Assembly (NCBI GenBank): GCA_900617975.1
Contig: UZAE01001659.1
Location: forward strand, 1 to 12,127
DNA from: Rodentolepis nana
Lineage: Eukaryota > Platyhelminthes > Cestoda > Cyclophyllidea > Hymenolepididae
DNA: 12,127 nt
Direction: 5' to 3'
The notes under the pieces were generated by a model. The model searched no databases, was not told the DNA's origin, and saw only the letters and a list, made by a program, of their open reading frames with translations. The position numbers and the translations under genes are program-made. This document shows, one piece after another, positions 9,001 to 12,127 of the stretch (its first letter is position 1; each line of letters begins with the position of its first letter).

Positions 9001-10721
9001 ATCTGAATATGCCGACGGTTCAGATGAATCCAACTCTAGACTTGGTGGTTGATCAGGCTGTGCAGCAGGTAGAATGCAGTAGCCCATGGGACTCCAACCA
9101 CTTGTTCCAGCTGAATTCACTGCACAAACTCGGAATGCCACTCTTGATGCCGGGTGCAAATCATGGAGCTCAAATTGTCTCTCAATTCCGGAGTGAACCT
9201 GCACAAATCAAAATCTTTCCTGTAGACAAGTCGGTTCAATCAATCAATCAATCTAAATACACCATATTTATTATAGTTTATACTGGTCTGGTTTATAGCA
9301 CAAGCTGATGTCTGAGACCTTGCGCTTACTCTAAATCCTTCGAGGTTGAGAAATGACAAGCGAGTATACTCAAGACTACATTACACAGAACAGGGTGAGA
9401 ATTATGTGTCCTCTAAAGTTAGTGGTTTAATTGCTAAAATAATCTCTATCGAAATTGAGTTCGCGTCATTATCTATAAAAATTCTTAAAGAAAGACTGGC
9501 TATGGGTGCGACCAGGTCTTTCAAAAGGAGGATAATGCATAGGAATCAAGTTTTGTATAAAATTGGTACTCACCAATTGAAATCCACTATTCGAATGTGA
9601 TACAGCACTAGACATTTCATTCGCTTCAGTCGGTAAAAGCACCATTTCGTCGGCTTCATTTCGTTTAGAGAGAGTGGTGGATTGGAAGGATCCAACAGCC
9701 TTGGGTTGAAATTCAACTCGATATTCTGTGATGGGCGCCCCATTTGTTTCCTCAGCTGCCTCCCAGCTCACGTGAACGCTGGTCGGCGAGGTTGGTTTCA
9801 CAAGGGGAGGTGACAGCAGCGAATTTGGAGGTGAAGGAGCTGTTGCGAATGTGGTCCACTCCGACCAATCCGACCAACCTGTGCAATTCTTCGCTCGAAC
9901 TCTGAATGTGAACATCTGGCCTGAATGTAGTTCACGCACTTCACAGTTATTCTCCGATCCTGCAAAAACTAATCTCGAGTCCCTGGTATGAGAGGTTGCA
10001 TGCTCTGGGGTGGAATGCGAGGAATTCGGTGCTGAGGCCACAGTTTTCTTTGAATAGGTGTTAGAATTGTAGAGGTTGTTCATACTGCCGGAAGAACTAA
10101 TACACGCCATGGGAATGGGACCCGTCTTGATGGGACTTCCTGAGACTGGATCAATAAGAGACTGCCAGAGTTCGTAAGAGATAATCGGCGCCCCACCGTT
10201 TGATGTTGGCGGATCCCAGACTAATCGGAGTTCATTTGATTTAGCACGACCGAATAGACGGAGGTTTGAAGGAGGATTTATAGGAGGAACAGCTGGAGTG
10301 GTGATTTTCAGAGGAGACGTCGTTGCACTGCCCCAATAGATCACACTAGGAGTTGGATTAATTCGTGAATTGAGTTGTGAGGCGCCGTTTCGTTGCGAAG
10401 CAGCACGAACTCGAAAATGGAAAGTTTGTCCTGGAGTGAGATTGCAGACGGTGACTTCCTTGCAATGACCCTCATAGATGGAATACCAGGCTGTAGAATA
10501 GGGAGAGTCTTCAGCAGTTTCAGGCTCAGGTAAGTCGAATGAACTTAAATTGTTGTCGCTTTCATTTGAGGAACAACCGATTGGATCAGGAGAATTTGGA
10601 ATGCGTAATGGTGGTTGTACATTACCACTCGCTTTGCCGAGGGTGTAGACACTGCTTGTCGGGGGTTGTAACAGGTACTTAGCCGGTGGAACAGAGGTAA
10701 ATCGATTACCATTGGAAGTGG
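2195..10721 (-). CDS. FNDC3: FNDC3-like tail-anchored multi-FN3 protein, 3' part of the gene (six exons, 5' partial)
   Basis: The exons are 10721-9574, 9198-8916, 5307-4818, 3790-3509, 3243-3074 and 3003-2195. All junctions keep phase and give 1059 residues plus a TAA stop. Six FN3 domains lie at about residues 1-145 (N-terminal strands missing), 149-298, 299-430, 431-670, 671-785 and 791-921. Core tryptophans are at 168, 319, 465, 686 and 806, and F-strand motifs of the FRVRA/FRVAA type are at 100-106, 270-276, 402-408, 640-645, 758-764 and 872-879. A hydrophobic segment at about 1000-1024 is followed by a 35-residue tail. Tandem FN3 domains ending in one C-terminal membrane segment are the hallmark of FNDC3A/B, which from family knowledge are ER-anchored with cytosolic FN3 domains. 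Vertebrate members have about nine FN3 domains and about 1200 residues, so about three domains and the N-terminus are probably outside the window. Another tail-anchored FN3 protein is possible but less likely. I cannot separate A-type from B-type. Confidence 0.78.
3004..3073 (-). other. Intron 5, 70 bp
   Basis: GT at 3073-3072 and AG at 3005-3004 on the minus strand. It is a phase-1 intron and the shortest in the gene, fifty times shorter than intron 2. Confidence 0.85.
3074..3243 (-). CDS. FNDC3: FNDC3-like exon 5: C-half of FN3-E
   Basis: The acceptor is TTGCCCTTCTAG|A and the donor is GAAG|GTAATT. The exon is 170 bp: one base, 56 codons, one base. Its correct frame is not the longest open frame here, so it is easily missed. 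It reads GWTTIFEGPQ at the start, then MYYFRVAAVN and SGEGPFSEV, the E to G strands of FN3-E. The split codon with exon 4 is AAA (Lys) and with exon 6 is GCT (Ala). The match to FN3 strands E-G together with exact phase on both sides supports the exon despite its small size. Confidence 0.88.
3244..3508 (-). other. Intron 4, 265 bp, with a G-rich plus-strand tract
   Basis: The donor is GTAAGT at 3508 and the acceptor is CTTCTAG ending at 3244. It is a phase-2 intron. A tract of G runs on the plus strand (3462-3495) lies 13 bp from the donor, so the transcript begins the intron with a C-rich stretch. Confidence 0.85.
3462..3495. repeat. G-rich tract in intron 4
   Basis: GGGAGGGAGGGAGAG followed by a long G run, four T and five more G. 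It lies next to the donor of exon 4. Confidence 0.85.
3509..3790 (-). CDS. FNDC3: FNDC3-like exon 4: end of FN3-D, poly-Pro linker, start of FN3-E
   Basis: The acceptor is a T-rich tract ending TTTCAG|T and the donor is TCAAA|GTAAGT. The exon is 282 bp: one base, 93 codons, then two bases. It opens with VRVQALNAVGASPFS, a textbook F-G region of FN3, followed by TTLPPLPPPP, the proline linker to FN3-E. FN3-E then shows GIKLRW (tryptophan at residue 686), a 28-residue Ser/Asn-rich insert, and strand C reading LRYILEM before the basic KKKHES. The proline run is encoded by a C-rich tract that appears as G-rich on the plus strand (3697-3722). Confidence 0.87.
3791..4817 (-). other. Intron 3, 1027 bp
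   Basis: The donor is GTAAGC at 4817 and the acceptor is a run of nine T then CAG. It is a phase-2 intron. It is AT-rich, holds a C-rich tract near 4397-4413, and has no coding or recognisable repeat content that I can see. Confidence 0.85.
4818..5307 (-). CDS. FNDC3: FNDC3-like exon 3: middle of FN3-D with a long acidic/Ser-rich insert
   Basis: The acceptor is TCCATTTTAG|GC and the donor is TATCG|GTAAGC. The exon is 490 bp: two bases, 162 codons, then two bases, in phase with both neighbours. The split codon with exon 2 reads TGC (Cys) and the one with exon 4 reads CGT (Arg). It starts with strand C of FN3-D (YNIEVTRYD) and ends with the E-F segment (YTLTGLELGTKY). Between them is an insert of about 110 residues with an acidic cluster (EDEDEEE), many serines and a basic patch. 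The insert looks disordered and more than doubles the size of this FN3 domain. No known motif is recognised in it, and it may be a linker or a modified region. Confidence 0.85.
6438..6451. repeat. Left target-site duplication of repeat copy 2
   Basis: ATATTTTACCTTTC matches 6778-6791 in 13 of 14 positions and abuts the 5' end of the element. Confidence 0.7.
6452..6777 (+). mobile_element. SINE-like or short non-LTR element, copy 2, with target-site duplication
   Basis: Its 326 bp is flanked by ATATTTTACCTTTC (6438-6451) and ATATTTTACCTCTC (6778-6791), a 14-bp duplication with one mismatch. It ends in a (TAA)n tail. From about 6500 it aligns to copy 3 at roughly 80 percent or more by eye, with shared blocks such as ACCGGCAGTTGACTTC, CAGTACTCACCTCACC and CTACCTTTGTGTCTG. 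A tail plus a target-site duplication is typical of retroposition by a non-LTR machinery. I cannot find clear tRNA A and B boxes, so SINE versus 5'-truncated LINE is open. It sits in intron 2, antisense to the gene if the tail marks its 3' end. Confidence 0.75.
6778..6791. repeat. Right target-site duplication of repeat copy 2
   Basis: ATATTTTACCTCTC follows directly after the (TAA)n tail. The first bases may be shared with the tail. Confidence 0.7.
6908..6923. repeat. Poly-C tract C9-T-C6
   Basis: Preceded by CTCA and followed by AA, as at 1099-1114. Confidence 0.85.
7151..7175 (+). repeat. G-tract with G-quadruplex potential
   Basis: GGGA, then about ten G, A, GGGA, GGGA, GG. Four runs of at least three G sit close together on the plus strand, the non-template sense for this gene being minus. 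Confidence 0.85.
8241..8300 (+). repeat. Purine tract with GGA repeats and a run of thirteen G
   Basis: An almost pure purine stretch with AGGAGGAGG units, followed after one T by a G run and GGGAGGG. Open frames across it are glycine-rich artefacts. Confidence 0.85.
8916..9198 (-). CDS. FNDC3: FNDC3-like exon 2: C-half of FN3-C, start of FN3-D
   Basis: The acceptor is TTTGTGCAG|GTT and the donor is ACCT|GTACGC. The exon is 283 bp and encodes residues 383-476 plus one base of the next codon. It starts at phase 0, matching the phase-0 end of exon 1. The first half completes FN3-C with FELHDL, VAFRVCAVN and GTSGWSP. The second half starts FN3-D with an acidic stretch (SDDEVC), then QLIWLAP and DNGCPIT, the usual B-strand tryptophan and B-C loop. 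The donor is the weakest in the gene (GTACGC). A second GT lies 12 bases upstream (GGCT|GTCCC) and would remove four residues in frame. I chose the downstream site because it keeps the normal FN3 spacing before strand C (PITCYNIEV). Confidence 0.85.
9199..9573 (-). other. Intron 1 of the window, 375 bp
   Basis: The donor is GTGAGT at 9573 and the acceptor is TTTGTGCAG ending at 9199. It is phase 0. It contains a short CAAT/ATCA tandem repeat at about 9236-9251. Confidence 0.85.
9574..10721 (-). CDS. FNDC3: FNDC3-like exon 1 of the window: FN3-A (partial), FN3-B, N-half of FN3-C
   Basis: The acceptor is a pyrimidine-rich tract ending CCAAAG before 10721, and the donor is TTG|GTGAGT at 9574/9573. 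The exon is 1148 bp: two bases complete a codon, then 382 codons follow. It opens with TSNGN, the B-C loop of an FN3 domain (compare DPPTSNGGAP in the next domain), so its tryptophan strand lies in an upstream exon. FN3-A carries a Ser/Pro-rich insert (about residues 19-75) before the strand with FHFRVRA. FN3-B has LVWDPP, SYELW, an insert of about 60 residues rich in Ser, Asn and Thr, then FTFRVRAKN and GWSDWSEW. FN3-C starts with HVSWEA and EYRVEFQ and runs into another low-complexity stretch at the exon end. The frame stays open for its whole length, which is far beyond chance in AT-rich DNA. Confidence 0.85.
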
Positions 10722-11342
10722 CTTTGGAAAAAAGGAAGAAAAAAATCGATATAGAGTACTTCTCTACCTATTCACTAAATAAGAGGTCGACCAGCGAATT
10801 TCTTCTGAGAAATCTTCGATTCATATTCATGCTGATGGTTAAGCATTAGAGAGCATGTTTATTTGCACTTAAAGTTCGGAGAAGGAACATTACGCGATTC
10901 AGATTTGAAGATTATCTTTAATTTTCCATTGTGGGAAATTGGGAATGAGGAATTTAATCCTCTAATTCTAATTAGAATGTGTGTTGAGAAAATAAAACCC
11001 GATGCAAGGTTAGAAGACTTATTGACCTTTAAATGGTGAAATAGGCTTTTTACGGAAAGGTGGTAAGATGCTGAACACACATGACATAGGTTGGATCTGA
11101 GTGGTCTATTCTTACCATGCAGGATTTAATGACTCATTGCTAAAAGAATCACATCAGATGGTATTGTTGCCTCAACCTGATAAAATCGATATTTTCTGCG
11201 CAATCAAGCATAATGGAGCTGATTTGTGGAATACATAACTATCAAAAAAGAAACACGTGAAAGCAAAGCTGTAATCAGTTCAGTTTTCCATTCAATTAAA
11301 AGACAATGGCCAAGTACTGGGGGAGGGGGAGGGGTTTCAATT

Positions 11343-11608
11343 AGCACTGGAGTTTTTCGAAAATCCTCCCTGGGCGGTTAAACGGAAAATTCAATTTCAC
11401 AAAACTAATTTTGCCTAAATGAAGGAAAACCGCAGGACTGTATTTTAACTTTTAAACCCAAATAACCCCCATAGGCGCTTATTTGGATGAGCGGAATTCG
11501 AAAAACTCCGGTACTTGTGCTTAACCCCCAGTTTCATCACCGTTTGAATTTTTCATCAAACGTAAAAATCGAATAGGGCGTGGAAATGAGTTTCCGTCAA
11601 TCATTTCC
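11343..11608. repeat. Cluster of nested and adjacent inverted repeats
   Basis: The arms 11343-11361 and 11497-11515 match as inverted repeats in 17 of 19 positions (core GGAGTTTTTCGAA). Inside them CCAAATAA (11458-11465) pairs with TTATTTGG (11479-11486). Just outside, CGTTTGA (11541-11547) pairs with TCAAACG (11556-11562), and GGAAATGA (11582-11589) pairs with TCATTTCC (11601-11608). No coding frame is present. It could be a foldback element, a MITE remnant or a structured intronic RNA. Confidence 0.55.
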
Positions 11609-11755
11609 GCTCCAGCATTTTATGGGAGATTAGGCATTTATTAGTTTGAACGAATCTGAAGAAATGCAGATCATTAGCCAGTCAAGATATTCGATGACAA
11701 AGGGGAAATAAGAAGTTTCGCTAAGACCACATTGAATTCATAAACTTGCCTTTGT

Positions 11756-12036
11756 TCCGGCTTATAAAGAAGGTCTATAAACCGGCAGTTGACTTCAGAC
11801 TCCAAACTACCATCACCCCACTGTATGTCATATTCGACCACTTTCACAGTACTCACCTCACCTTGTTTCTACCTTTGTGTCTGTCTCTTTTACATCTTTG
11901 AAACACTCTTCTATTCCACCCCCCCCCTCTCGACTTTTTTCAATTTGATGTTCCTTCCCAACTGTGAAGACTGAAGTCAATTAAAGGGCTAATGATAACT
12001 ATCAAAACGCCTGCCATTTGATATAAATAAATAAAT
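11756..12036 (+). mobile_element. SINE-like or short non-LTR element, copy 3
   Basis: It aligns to copy 2 from CTTATAA/CTCATAA through the tail, here (AAAT)n instead of (TAA)n. Flanks share only CTTTGT (11750-11755 and 12037-12042), so the duplication is weak. Its 5' end starts about 50-60 bp further in than copy 2, consistent with 5' truncation. Relative to copy 2 it has small indels, including one extra base in the AAACAAGG stretch on the minus strand, which shifts any reading frame. Confidence 0.72.
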
Positions 12037-12127
12037 CTTTGTCAGCATCAACAAAAATTGCAGAAGGTATAGTAGAAATCGAAATCGCATTCAATAGGTA
12101 CGACCTATACTTCCGCGTTTGTTAACT

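Larger units (their letters stand above)
10722..12127 (-). other. Upstream intron of the FNDC3-like gene, running off the window
   Basis: Exon 1 of the window begins inside an FN3 domain at a clear acceptor, so this stretch should be intron until the next upstream exon. No open frame here resembles the missing FN3 strands. It holds an inverted-repeat cluster (11343-11608), a G-rich tract (11319-11334) and repeat copy 3 (11756-12036). Confidence 0.7.

Noticed and set aside
1..12127. Hammerhead ribozyme, tRNA, spliced-leader RNA or CRISPR array
   Set aside because: I looked for CTGATGA/GAAA hammerhead cores, tRNA A/B boxes and regular spaced repeats on both strands and found no convincing case; the repeat's GTGAGT donor is not preceded by a recognisable spliced leader.

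Overview
This is AT-rich animal nuclear DNA. The coding parts sit in long exons separated by introns with GT..AG ends, introns range from 70 bp to 3.6 kb, and the non-coding parts carry microsatellites, poly-G/poly-C tracts and dispersed repeats. My best guess for the source is a flatworm, perhaps a tapeworm. That rests on general character (long Ser-rich inserts inside conserved domains, very uneven intron sizes) and is low confidence.

One protein-coding gene is visible. It lies on the minus strand, and the window holds its 3' part: six exons (10721-9574, 9198-8916, 5307-4818, 3790-3509, 3243-3074, 3003-2195). They join in phase at every junction into a 1059-residue C-terminal fragment. The fragment has six consecutive fibronectin type III (FN3) domains (the first cut by the upstream intron), a linker, one hydrophobic segment near the C-terminus and a 35-residue Ser-rich tail. 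This matches the FNDC3A/FNDC3B family (Drosophila ortholog: miles to go), which is tail-anchored in the ER membrane with many FN3 domains in the cytosol. The N-terminal part must lie beyond position 12127.

Layout from left to right: 1-98, end of a dispersed repeat (copy 1); about 970-2194, probable 3' UTR and downstream sequence, with a candidate poly(A) signal at 988-993, a GC hairpin at 1420-1443 and a TA/TG microsatellite; 2195-10721, the gene; 6452-6777, repeat copy 2 inside intron 2, flanked by a 14-bp target-site duplication; 10722-12127, the intron entering the window from the missing 5' part of the gene, with an inverted-repeat cluster (11343-11608) and repeat copy 3 (11756-12036).

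The points most worth a second look are the three-copy SINE-like or short non-LTR element, which carries a consensus splice donor in the sense of the host gene; the hairpin cluster at 11343-11608; low-complexity insertions at nearly the same place in most of the FN3 domains; and the many poly-G/poly-C tracts sharing one architecture. I see no bacterial, viral, CRISPR or toxin system, and no RNA gene I can support.
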